Shown: positions 1-5,545 of the stretch, piece by piece | How positions within the stretch are numbered: position 1 is the first letter of the stretch | How the letters are laid out: the number at the start of each line of letters is the position of its first letter | Assembly (NCBI GenBank): GCA_003565575.1 | Contig: PXBV01000345.1 | Coordinates: forward strand, 1-5,545 | Source of the DNA: Psychroflexus sp. | GTDB taxonomy: Bacteria; Bacteroidota; Bacteroidia; Flavobacteriales; Flavobacteriaceae | Direction: 5' to 3' | DNA: 5,545 nucleotides | Made by a program: the position numbers and the translations under genes | Notes under the pieces: model-generated | What the model saw: only the letters and a program-made list of their open reading frames with translations | Databases searched by the model: none | Told to the model about the DNA's origin: nothing

Positions 1-675
1 ATGCAAATGAAAATCGTTCAAGCCTTAAATGAAGGCAACGAGGGCTGGGGCAATGGTTTGGTAAAAATTTACGAAGGTCTTGCAAACGATTTCAGTTATG
101 CAGAACCTAAGGATATTATGATTTTCGCCGACAATCATGATATGGATAGAATTTTTACCCAGTTGAATGAAGATGTAGAAAAGACAAAAATGGCTTTAGG
201 GCTTATTTTGATACTGCCTAGAACACCTCAGATTTACTATGGTACAGAAATCCTGATGGAAAATTCAGATAAGCGTGGGGATCACGGTTTGATAAGAACT
301 GATTTTCCAGGAGGCTGGGATGGTGATGAAATCAATGCCTTTACAGGTGAAAATTTGCCTGAAGAGAAAAAAGAGTTTCAGACGTTCTTGAAGACACTTT
401 TGAATTTTAGAAAAACTTCAGATGCTATTTTGGAAGGAAAAATGATTCATTTTGCACCTTTTGAGGGCATTTACCCAGTCTTTAGAATTCATGAGAATGA
501 GATTGTTGTGGCTTTTTTAAACACCAATGCTGAAGCACAGACCGTTGACGCTTCAAGGTTTAAAGAATTGGGTCTGTCTGGAATTTCATTTAGAAGTATA
601 TTAAAGGATTTAGAATTAAGTTTTGATGATGAGGTCCAATTACCTTCAGGGTTTTCAGTATTTAGTTCAAAATAA
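1..675 (+). CDS. GH13 alpha-glucan hydrolase, cyclomaltodextrinase/neopullulanase (SusA-like) type, C-terminal part
   Basis: This is the last 224 residues of a GH13 enzyme that hydrolyses alpha-1,4 (and possibly alpha-1,6) glucosidic bonds in maltooligosaccharides, cyclodextrins or pullulan. The visible part begins inside the catalytic barrel. GH13 conserved region IV is FADNHDMDR (residues 42-50), with D47 as the expected transition-state stabiliser. PQIYYGTE follows at 76-83. RTDFPGGW (99-106) and NAFTG (112-116) are typical of the SusA/cyclomaltodextrinase branch of Bacteroidetes. Residues from about 147 to the end look like the small all-beta C-terminal domain. Regions I-III, including the nucleophile and the general acid, would lie upstream of the window. 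Full-length relatives are roughly 600 residues or more, so the ATG at position 1 is almost certainly an internal methionine. The stop is TAA at 673-675. The neighbouring second amylase supports an alpha-glucan utilisation locus. The exact substrate and cell compartment cannot be seen. Confidence 0.9.
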   Translation: MQMKIVQALNEGNEGWGNGLVKIYEGLANDFSYAEPKDIMIFADNHDMDRIFTQLNEDVEKTKMALGLILILPRTPQIYYGTEILMENSDKRGDHGLIRTDFPGGWDGDEINAFTGENLPEEKKEFQTFLKTLLNFRKTSDAILEGKMIHFAPFEGIYPVFRIHENEIVVAFLNTNAEAQTVDASRFKELGLSGISFRSILKDLELSFDDEVQLPSGFSVFSSK

Positions 676-737
676 GTCTTTTATATTTAAATTGCTTTAT
701 GAGGTCACAAATTTCAATAAGCTTTTTTACCGAGACC

Positions 738-768
738 AACCTGCCTGAGCTTCTTGAACAGGCAGGTT
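738..768. repeat. Perfect 10-bp inverted repeat (hairpin) in the intergenic gap
   Basis: The arms AACCTGCCTG (738-747) and CAGGCAGGTT (759-768) are perfect reverse complements around an 11-base loop. The stem is much richer in GC than the surrounding AT-rich gap. No T-run follows on the + strand (the next bases are A-rich), and none follows on the - strand side, so it does not fit a classical intrinsic terminator. It could be a dispersed palindromic (REP-like) repeat, an mRNA-stabilising 3' hairpin for the upstream GH13 gene, or a factor-dependent stop. The hairpin itself is seen directly; its role is inference. Confidence 0.7.
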
Positions 769-800
769 CAGAATAAAAATCAAAATAAAACTTTATAATT

Positions 801-860
801 ATGCATCATGTTAAACTAATATCTATCGCATTAAGCCTTGCTTTATTGATAGTTTCCTGC
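801..860 (+). other. Lipoprotein signal peptide with lipobox (signal peptidase II site)
   Basis: The encoded N-terminus has a short, weakly positive start (MHHVK), a hydrophobic stretch (residues 5-18) and the lipobox I-V-S-C ending at C20 (codon 858-860). Residues after the cysteine are KQEKDIDKKD, a charged, acid- and lysine-containing stretch. Some Bacteroidetes surface lipoproteins carry an acidic or lysine-acidic export signal close to the cysteine, so surface exposure is possible but not certain. Confidence 0.85.
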
Positions 861-2237
861 AAACAAGAAAAAGATATAGACAAAAAAGACCTTGTAAGTC
901 TTGATCCTATTTCAAATGAAATTTTAGAATCCTCTGTGATTTACGAAGCCAATATTCGGCAATATTCCCCAGAAGGAACGTTTTCAGAATTTACAAAGGA
1001 TATCCCAGAGTTAAAAAAACTAGGGGTGAAAGTCATCTGGTTAATGCCTGTCTATCCCATTTCTATGAAAAATAGAAAAGCAACACCAGATTTATCTATT
1101 GAAGACATAGAGGATCCAGAGGAAAAGAAAAAGTATTTGGGGAGTTACTATGCCATTTCAGATTATACGGCAATCAACCCAGAATTTGGAAGTATGGAAG
1201 ATTTTGATGAGTTAGTTGAAACAGCTCACGATAACGGAATGTATGTGATACTGGATTGGGTGGCCAATCATACAGGCTGGGATCATAGATGGATCGAAGA
1301 ACATCCAGAATACTACCAAAAAGATGAAGACGGAAACGTAACAGATCCCTTGAATCCTGATACTGGTGAAACTTGGGGCTGGACAGACGTCGCTCATCTT
1401 AATTATGAAAACGATTCTCTCTGGACAGCTATGAAGGACGAAATGGTATATTGGGTAAAAGATAAAAATATTGACGGTTTCCGATGTGATGTAGCTGGTA
1501 ATGTAAAAACCGAGTTTTGGAATTATGTGGTTCCTGAATTAAAAAAAGAGAAAGAAATTTTTATGCTAGCAGAAAGTGAGGACAAAGATTTGTTCTATGA
1601 AGCCTTTGACATGGGCTATAATTGGGAAGGCCATCATATTATGAATGAAATTGCTCAGGGTAAGATGAACGTGAAAGATTGGGATGATTACATGACTAAA
1701 ATTGATACAACTTATCAAAAAGATGATTATTTAATGAATTTCATTACCAATCATGACGAAAACTCTTGGAATGGAACCGTAAATGAACGTGTGGGAGAAG
1801 CTTCTGAAGCCATGCTTGCGTTTACCTATGCACTACCAGGAATGCCTTTAATTTACAGCGGACAAGAATACGGCATGGATAAACGTCTTAAGTTTTTTGA
1901 AAAAGATAGTATTCCAAAAGAAAAAGGAGACTTATGGGAGTTACACGTCAAATTAGGAGAACTAAAAAATTCTTACACAGCACTTCACGGCGCCAAGGAA
2001 GCAGCTTCATATAAACGAATAGTTACATCAGAAGATGAATATATCCTTGCTTTTGAAAGAAAGAAAGGTAAGCAAGAGCTTGTTTTTATAGCTAATTTTT
2101 CAAATCAACCACAAAATTTTGAAATTTCTCTTTCAGGAGATTACCAAGATTACCTTGCATCTCATAATGTGGAATTAATTAGTGGTCAAATTCATAATTT
2201 GGAGCCTTGGGGTTATAAAATTTTGATAAACCAATAA
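801..2237 (+). CDS. Alpha-amylase family (GH13) lipoprotein
   Basis: This 478-residue secreted enzyme should cleave alpha-1,4-glucans outside the cytoplasm. A short lipoprotein signal peptide ends in the lipobox IVSC, with the lipidated cysteine at C20. The barrel starts near SVIYEANIRQYSP (45-57). GH13 region I is DWVANH (152-157). Region II is GFRCDVAGN (226-234), with R228 and nucleophile D230. Region III is MLAE, with general acid E258. Region IV is FITNHDE (314-320), with D319 as transition-state stabiliser. PGMPLIYSGQEYGM follows at 346-359. All catalytic residues are therefore present. Residues from about 395 to 478 form a small beta domain ending in LEPWGYKILI. The ATG at 801 is chosen because it gives a compact signal peptide; no Shine-Dalgarno is visible, as usual in Bacteroidetes. 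It follows another GH13 gene after 125 bases, and the two may share substrates. The GH13 subfamily and exact specificity are not determined. Confidence 0.93.
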   Translation: MHHVKLISIALSLALLIVSCKQEKDIDKKDLVSLDPISNEILESSVIYEANIRQYSPEGTFSEFTKDIPELKKLGVKVIWLMPVYPISMKNRKATPDLSIEDIEDPEEKKKYLGSYYAISDYTAINPEFGSMEDFDELVETAHDNGMYVILDWVANHTGWDHRWIEEHPEYYQKDEDGNVTDPLNPDTGETWGWTDVAHLNYENDSLWTAMKDEMVYWVKDKNIDGFRCDVAGNVKTEFWNYVVPELKKEKEIFMLAESEDKDLFYEAFDMGYNWEGHHIMNEIAQGKMNVKDWDDYMTKIDTTYQKDDYLMNFITNHDENSWNGTVNERVGEASEAMLAFTYALPGMPLIYSGQEYGMDKRLKFFEKDSIPKEKGDLWELHVKLGELKNSYTALHGAKEAASYKRIVTSEDEYILAFERKKGKQELVFIANFSNQPQNFEISLSGDYQDYLASHNVELISGQIHNLEPWGYKILINQ

Positions 2238-2329
2238 GTTTTGTTTAGTTTTTGTAAAATTTTAGTAATTTTCGCTTATCGAAATCGTTTAAGTCAATAA
2301 ATAAATTAGTAGTTGTCTTACCTTTAGTA

Positions 2330-2337
2330 TATATTTG
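2330..2337 (+). promoter_or_regulatory. Possible Bacteroidetes -7 promoter box (TATATTTG) before pfkA
   Basis: TATATTTG matches the Bacteroidetes sigma-ABfr -7 consensus TAnnTTTG exactly. It ends seven bases before the pfkA ATG (2344), so a transcript from it would start at or very near the ATG, giving a leaderless or nearly leaderless mRNA. The -33 TTG element is not convincing: the nearest TTG (2313-2315) leaves only 14 bases of spacing instead of the usual 19 or so. In AT-rich DNA such a box can also arise by chance. Confidence 0.35.
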
Positions 2338-2343
2338 AAAATT

Positions 2344-3330
2344 ATGAGCAAAACAATCAAAAAAATTGCAGTTCTGACATCAGGAGGGGATTCTCCTGGA
2401 ATGAATTCTGCTATACGTGCTGTTGTAAGAAACGCAGCATTTTCAGGCCTACAATGTGATGGAATCTATAGAGGTTACCAAGGAATGATAGAAAACGATT
2501 TTATTGAACTTGGTCCTAGAGATGTCAAAAACACAATAAACAGAGGAGGGACTTTTTTAAAATCTGCCAGGTCCAAAGATTTTATGACCTATGAAGGTAG
2601 AAAAAAAGCCTTTGACAATCTAAAAGCTAGAAATATAGATGCCCTTGTTGTTATTGGTGGTGATGGTACGTTTACAGGAGCTTCTATTTTTGGAAAAGAA
2701 TTTGATATGCCTACTATTGGAGTTCCAGGCACAATTGATAATGATATAAATGGAACAGATTACACTATAGGCTACGATACGGCTTTGAATACAGTTGTAG
2801 AAGCTATAGATAAAATTAGGGATACTGCAAGTTCACATGACAGGTTATTCCTTGTAGAAGTGATGGGTAGAGATGCTGGAGATATTGCTTTGAATAGCGG
2901 TATTGGTGCTGGAGCTGAAGAAATTCTTATCCCTGAAGAGAATATGGGGATAGAACGACTTATTGAATCTTTGAATAAAAGTAGAGTCAGCGGAAAGACC
3001 TCTAGTATAGTTGTAGTAGCAGAGGGTGATCAAATTGGAAAAAACATTACTGAGGTTGCAGAAGCTATAGAATCTAGCTCTCTAGATTATGAAGTTAAAG
3101 TTACAGTTCTTGGTCATATACAAAGAGGCGGTTCTCCAAGTTGCTTTGATCGAGTCCTTGCAAGTAGGTTGGGGGTGGCCGCAGTAGACGCACTGCTAGA
3201 AGGAAAATCTGAGATTATGGTGGGTATAAGTCATAAAAAAATAGTTCAAGTTCCTTTTGAAACAGCTATTAACATAAAAAAAATACTAGATACAGATTTG
3301 CTTAGGGTTGCAGATATTGTTTCTACTTAA
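2344..3330 (+). CDS. pfkA: ATP-dependent 6-phosphofructokinase
   Basis: This cytoplasmic glycolytic enzyme phosphorylates fructose 6-phosphate to fructose 1,6-bisphosphate. The 328-residue length matches the short bacterial group A enzymes (E. coli PfkA is about 320). The ATP site is formed by SGGDSPGMN (13-21) and GGDGT (105-109). PGTIDND (128-134) carries the catalytic aspartate, D132. MGRDAGD (174-180), AEEILIPE (191-198) and GHIQRGGSP (257-265) make the sugar-phosphate and effector regions. The glycines in GGDGT and PGTIDND are those of ATP-using enzymes; pyrophosphate-dependent relatives usually have Asp and Lys there. R25 and R29 align with arginines of the E. coli allosteric site, so effector control is plausible. 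The ATG at 2344 gives the normal family N-terminus (MSKTIKKIAVLTSGGD). An in-frame TTG at 2335 would add only MKI and overlaps a promoter-like box, so it is not chosen. gap follows 33 bases downstream and is probably co-transcribed. Confidence 0.97.
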   Translation: MSKTIKKIAVLTSGGDSPGMNSAIRAVVRNAAFSGLQCDGIYRGYQGMIENDFIELGPRDVKNTINRGGTFLKSARSKDFMTYEGRKKAFDNLKARNIDALVVIGGDGTFTGASIFGKEFDMPTIGVPGTIDNDINGTDYTIGYDTALNTVVEAIDKIRDTASSHDRLFLVEVMGRDAGDIALNSGIGAGAEEILIPEENMGIERLIESLNKSRVSGKTSSIVVVAEGDQIGKNITEVAEAIESSSLDYEVKVTVLGHIQRGGSPSCFDRVLASRLGVAAVDALLEGKSEIMVGISHKKIVQVPFETAINIKKILDTDLLRVADIVST

Positions 3331-3363
3331 TAATTAGTAATTTAAATTTAAAATTCAATACTT

Positions 3364-4359
3364 ATGACAAAAATAGGAATTAACGGTTTTGGCCGTATTG
3401 GTAGAATTGCTTTCAGAATAGCGATGGAGAACAAAGATGTAGAAATTGTTGGTATCAATGATTTACTCGATGTTGATCATTTAGCTTACATGCTAAAATA
3501 CGACTCCGTTCATGGACGTTTCAAAAAATCCGTTGAAGTTAAAGATGGAAACCTTGTTGTAGACGGAAAGTCTATAAGAATCACTGCTGAAAGAGTTCCA
3601 AAACAGCTAAAATGGGACGCGGTAGGAGCTGAAATTGTCTTAGATTGTACTGGTATTTTTAAAGAAAAAGACAATGCTTCTGCTCACATAGAAGCTGGAG
3701 CTAAAAAAGTTGTTATTTCTGCACCTTCCAAAACAGCTCCTATGTTTGTAATGGGAGTAAACGAAAAAGACGCTAAGCCAGAAGATACTGTAGTTTCTAA
3801 TGCTTCATGTACTACCAACTGTCTTGCACCTATGACCAAAGTTATCAATGATAATTTTGGAATTGTAGAAGGTTTAATGACCACAATTCACGCTGCAACT
3901 TCTACACAATACACGGTAGATTCTCCTTCTGCCAAAGCCTACAGGCTTGGAAGAAGTGCAATGAATAACATTATCCCTGCTAGTACAGGAGCTGCAGTAG
4001 CTGTTGGTAAAGTAATTAAAGAAGTAGATGGTAAGCTAACTGGAATGGCTTTTAGAGTTCCAACAGCAGACGTTTCTGTAGTAGATTTGACCGTTAGAAC
4101 AGAAAAATCTGCAACTTATGAAGAAGTAAAAGCAGCTATGAAAGCAGCAGCAGATGGCCCTATGAAAGGCGTTTTAGCTTATTACGAAGATGAGGTTGTA
4201 TCTCAGGATTTTGTTTCTGAAGCAGCAACTTCAAATTTTGATGCTAACGCTGGTATCGCTTTGAATGATAACTTCTTTAAGTTAATTTCTTGGTATGATA
4301 ATGAATATGGTTATTCAGCAAAACTTTTAGATTTGGCATTGCACATCGCTAAATTATAA
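3364..4359 (+). CDS. gap: Type I glyceraldehyde-3-phosphate dehydrogenase (NAD-dependent)
   Basis: This enzyme oxidises and phosphorylates glyceraldehyde 3-phosphate to 1,3-bisphosphoglycerate in the cytoplasm. It has 331 residues, the normal length. The Rossmann motif GINGFGRIGR lies at 5-14. D33 in INDLLD is followed by Leu, the pattern expected for NAD rather than NADP. SNASCTTN (145-152) contains catalytic C149, and H176 is the base partner. STGAA (207-211) and R231 in FRVPTADVS form the phosphate sites. WYDNEYGYS (310-318) is the C-terminal signature. The S-loop (about 181-199) reads TQYTVDSPSAKAYRLGR instead of the common TVDGPSxKDWRGGR form, a lineage variant that keeps the frame and length. 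The leader is AT-rich with no Shine-Dalgarno. The 33-base gap after pfkA suggests one transcript, and a terminator-like hairpin follows the gene. Confidence 0.98.
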   Translation: MTKIGINGFGRIGRIAFRIAMENKDVEIVGINDLLDVDHLAYMLKYDSVHGRFKKSVEVKDGNLVVDGKSIRITAERVPKQLKWDAVGAEIVLDCTGIFKEKDNASAHIEAGAKKVVISAPSKTAPMFVMGVNEKDAKPEDTVVSNASCTTNCLAPMTKVINDNFGIVEGLMTTIHAATSTQYTVDSPSAKAYRLGRSAMNNIIPASTGAAVAVGKVIKEVDGKLTGMAFRVPTADVSVVDLTVRTEKSATYEEVKAAMKAAADGPMKGVLAYYEDEVVSQDFVSEAATSNFDANAGIALNDNFFKLISWYDNEYGYSAKLLDLALHIAKL

Positions 4360-4371
4360 GTTCAACTTTTC

Positions 4372-4410
4372 AAAAGGCTTATTTCATAAATTGGGATAAG
4401 TCTTTTTTAT
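4372..4410 (+). terminator. Probable intrinsic terminator after gap
   Basis: The arm AAAAGGCTTAT (4372-4382) pairs with ATAAGTCTTTT (4396-4406), giving 11 base pairs with one G-U wobble. The 13-base loop may close further by T-G, T-G and C-G pairs. A T-rich tract (4403-4408, then ATTTTAATT) follows directly. The hairpin begins 12 bases after the gap stop codon, the expected place for the end of a pfkA-gap transcript. The stem is AT-rich, so termination could be partial, allowing some read-through into the kinase-pgi pair. Confidence 0.65.
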
Positions 4411-4430
4411 TTTAATTAAAACTTAATGAT

Positions 4431-5291
4431 ATGATAATCATAGCCGATGGTGGTTCTACCAAATGTGACTGGATTCTACTCAACGATAAAGGAGAAGTAG
4501 AATTAAAAACGAGAACTAAAGGTTTGAATCCAGCAGTTTTTAAGCCAGATACATTGAAATTTCGTATAGAAGAAAATGATGACCTCAAAAAAATTGTTTC
4601 AAAAGTAACACGAGTAGATTTTTATGGTGCGGGATGTGGTACACCAACCCCAGTAAAAAATCTTGAAACAATTTTAAAGGGTTTTTTTACAGAAGCTGAA
4701 GTAAATGTAGATGAAGATATGGTAGCTGCAGCTCTTGCAGCCACTACAGAACCTGGTATAGTTTGTATACTTGGCACAGGATCCAATTCTTGCTTTTTTG
4801 ATGGAAAACATGTACACATGGAAGTTGAGTCTTTAGGCTATGTGCTTATGGACGAGGCTAGTGGGAACTATTTTGGTAAACGTCTTATCCGTGATTATTA
4901 TTATAAGTTCATGGGTGAGGATATGAGTAGAGAATTTTCAAAGCGTTATGATTTAGATGCAGATACTATTAAGAGAAATGTGTACAAAGAAGATAATCCA
5001 AACACATACCTTGCTTCTTTTGCTGAATTTATTTTTACATCCGAAGAGCGTAACGGCTATTTCTATAAACTTATTTATGAAGGCATGGAAAAGTTTATAG
5101 AGCGTCGTGTCATGTGTTTCAGACAAGCTCAAAATGTTCCAATTCATTTTATTGGTTCTATCGCTTTCTTCTCAGAGGATATCATTAGAGATGTGGCTAA
5201 ACGCTACCACCTTAATATCGGAAATGTGATTAGAAGACCTATTGATGGTCTTATTGAGCATTATAAAAACAACGTTTTAAAAGTAAACTAG
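4431..5291 (+). CDS. BadF/BadG-type ASKHA sugar kinase (N-acetylglucosamine kinase-like; possible glucokinase)
   Basis: This 286-residue protein belongs to the BadF/BadG/BcrA/BcrD ATPase family, which includes mammalian N-acetylglucosamine kinase. It should transfer phosphate from ATP to a sugar in the cytoplasm. The phosphate-1 motif is ADGGSTKCDW (5-14), with D6. D96 lies in DEDMVAAALA (94-103). The phosphate-2 motif is CILGTGSNS (112-120). GYVLMDEASGNYFGKRLI (136-153) matches the family GDEGSG region but has Met and Ala in place of two glycines. GSIAFF (242-247) is the adenosine-side motif. The ATG at 4431 places D6 where the family expects it; an out-of-frame ATG at 4426 stops after two codons. 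There is no Shine-Dalgarno. Its placement between gap and pgi suggests that it feeds glycolysis, so glucose is as plausible a substrate as N-acetylglucosamine. The family call is firm; the substrate is inference. BadF/BadG-type activators of dehydratases normally carry iron-sulfur cysteine motifs, which are not evident here. Confidence 0.85.
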   Translation: MIIIADGGSTKCDWILLNDKGEVELKTRTKGLNPAVFKPDTLKFRIEENDDLKKIVSKVTRVDFYGAGCGTPTPVKNLETILKGFFTEAEVNVDEDMVAAALAATTEPGIVCILGTGSNSCFFDGKHVHMEVESLGYVLMDEASGNYFGKRLIRDYYYKFMGEDMSREFSKRYDLDADTIKRNVYKEDNPNTYLASFAEFIFTSEERNGYFYKLIYEGMEKFIERRVMCFRQAQNVPIHFIGSIAFFSEDIIRDVAKRYHLNIGNVIRRPIDGLIEHYKNNVLKVN

Positions 5292-5545
5292 ATGTCTTTA
5301 AATACTTCCTCTCCTACAAATTTTAAATCTTGGCAGGAGCTTACTTCTCTTTCAAAACAAGAGTTTGATTTAGAAACTTTATTTAAAACCAATCCCAATC
5401 GCTTTGATGAGTTTTCTTTAAAAGATGAAGACTTCTTAATAGATTTTTCTAAAAATTTAATTGATAATAACGTTTTTCAAGGCTTGCTTGAGTTAGCAAA
5501 TGAAGCCGCTTTAGAATCGGCTATTAAGAGTTATTTTAAGGGAGA
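5292..5545 (+). CDS. pgi: Glucose-6-phosphate isomerase, N-terminal part
   Basis: The gene starts at ATG 5292, directly after the TAG stop of the kinase with no spacer, and is cut by the right window edge. The 84 complete codons match the phosphoglucose isomerase N-terminus: NPTxTxAW-like TNFKSWQEL (9-17), LFKTNPNRFDEFS (30-42), DFLIDFSKNLI (47-57), then LLELANEAALESAIKSYFKG (65-84), the region that precedes the GEKIN segment in known enzymes. Full-length enzymes have about 540-550 residues, so only about 15% is visible and no active-site residue can be checked. The enzyme interconverts glucose 6-phosphate and fructose 6-phosphate in the cytoplasm, linking the kinase upstream to pfkA in the same locus. 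The zero-gap junction suggests translational coupling to the kinase. Confidence 0.93.
   Translation, partial: MSLNTSSPTNFKSWQELTSLSKQEFDLETLFKTNPNRFDEFSLKDEDFLIDFSKNLIDNNVFQGLLELANEAALESAIKSYFKG

Noticed and set aside
1..3. ATG at the first base as the true start of the first GH13 gene
   Set aside because: The protein would lack GH13 regions I-III; the gene is cut by the window edge.
1212..1397. Short open frame on the - strand inside the amylase lipoprotein gene
   Set aside because: It lies wholly inside a complete GH13 gene with all motifs and shows no recognisable domain.
2270..2284. Small hairpin TTTCG-CTTAT-CGAAA in the gap before pfkA
   Set aside because: Only 5 bp of stem and no T-run after it; too weak to call a terminator.
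2335..2343. TTG start for pfkA that would add MKI
   Set aside because: ATG at 2344 gives the standard family N-terminus, and the TTG falls inside the promoter-like TATATTTG box.
2845..3033. Short open frame on the - strand inside pfkA
   Set aside because: Overlaps a strongly conserved coding region and has no family features.
3341..3352. 12-base palindrome TTTAAATTTAAA between pfkA and gap
   Set aside because: Made only of A and T in an AT-rich gap; chance occurrence is likely and no known operator matches.
3684..3884. Short open frame on the - strand inside gap
   Set aside because: Antisense to the conserved catalytic region of GAPDH; its composition mirrors the gap codons.
4426..4434. 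Two-codon ATG-ATA-TGA frame overlapping the kinase start
   Set aside because: Such minimal frames are common by chance in AT-rich leaders and no control function can be supported.
4622..5147. Two short open frames on the - strand inside the kinase gene
   Set aside because: Both are antisense to conserved kinase motifs and have no sign of translation or a domain.
5442..5462. SKNLI in place of SKNRI in the PGI N-terminus
   Set aside because: Leu at this place is also found in animal phosphoglucose isomerases, so it is not a sign of loss of function.

Overview
The window reads as an AT-rich chromosomal segment from a member of the Bacteroidetes, most likely the family Flavobacteriaceae. Evidence for this is the low GC content, the absence of Shine-Dalgarno sequences before every start codon (A/T-rich leaders instead), a TAnnTTTG-type promoter box, a lipoprotein amylase, and a flavobacterium-like GAPDH. 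I cannot name the genus from the sequence alone.

All genes lie on the + strand. Positions 1-675 hold the C-terminal part of a glycoside hydrolase family 13 (GH13) enzyme of the cyclomaltodextrinase/neopullulanase (SusA-like) kind, cut by the window edge. A 125-base gap with a perfect 10-bp inverted repeat follows. Positions 801-2237 hold a second, complete GH13 enzyme with a lipoprotein signal peptide. After a 106-base gap come pfkA (2344-3330) and gap (3364-4359), 33 bases apart. A terminator-like hairpin (4372-4410) separates gap from a BadF/BadG-type (ASKHA fold) sugar kinase (4431-5291). The stop codon of the kinase directly abuts the start of pgi (5292 onward), which runs off the right edge.

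Taken together, the left part degrades alpha-glucans to glucose or short maltooligosaccharides. The right part carries a probable hexose or amino-sugar kinase, phosphoglucose isomerase, phosphofructokinase and glyceraldehyde-3-phosphate dehydrogenase. This links starch-type polysaccharide use to upper glycolysis. The route is inferred from gene content and order; the kinase substrate is not shown by the sequence.

I found no tRNA, rRNA, CRISPR array, insertion sequence or phage-like gene, and no gap longer than 300 bases. Nothing here looks like a new biological system. The points most worth checking are the kinase's substrate and altered motif, the possible leaderless promoter at pfkA, the hairpin between gap and the kinase, the zero-gap kinase/pgi junction, and the GC-rich inverted repeat at 738-768.
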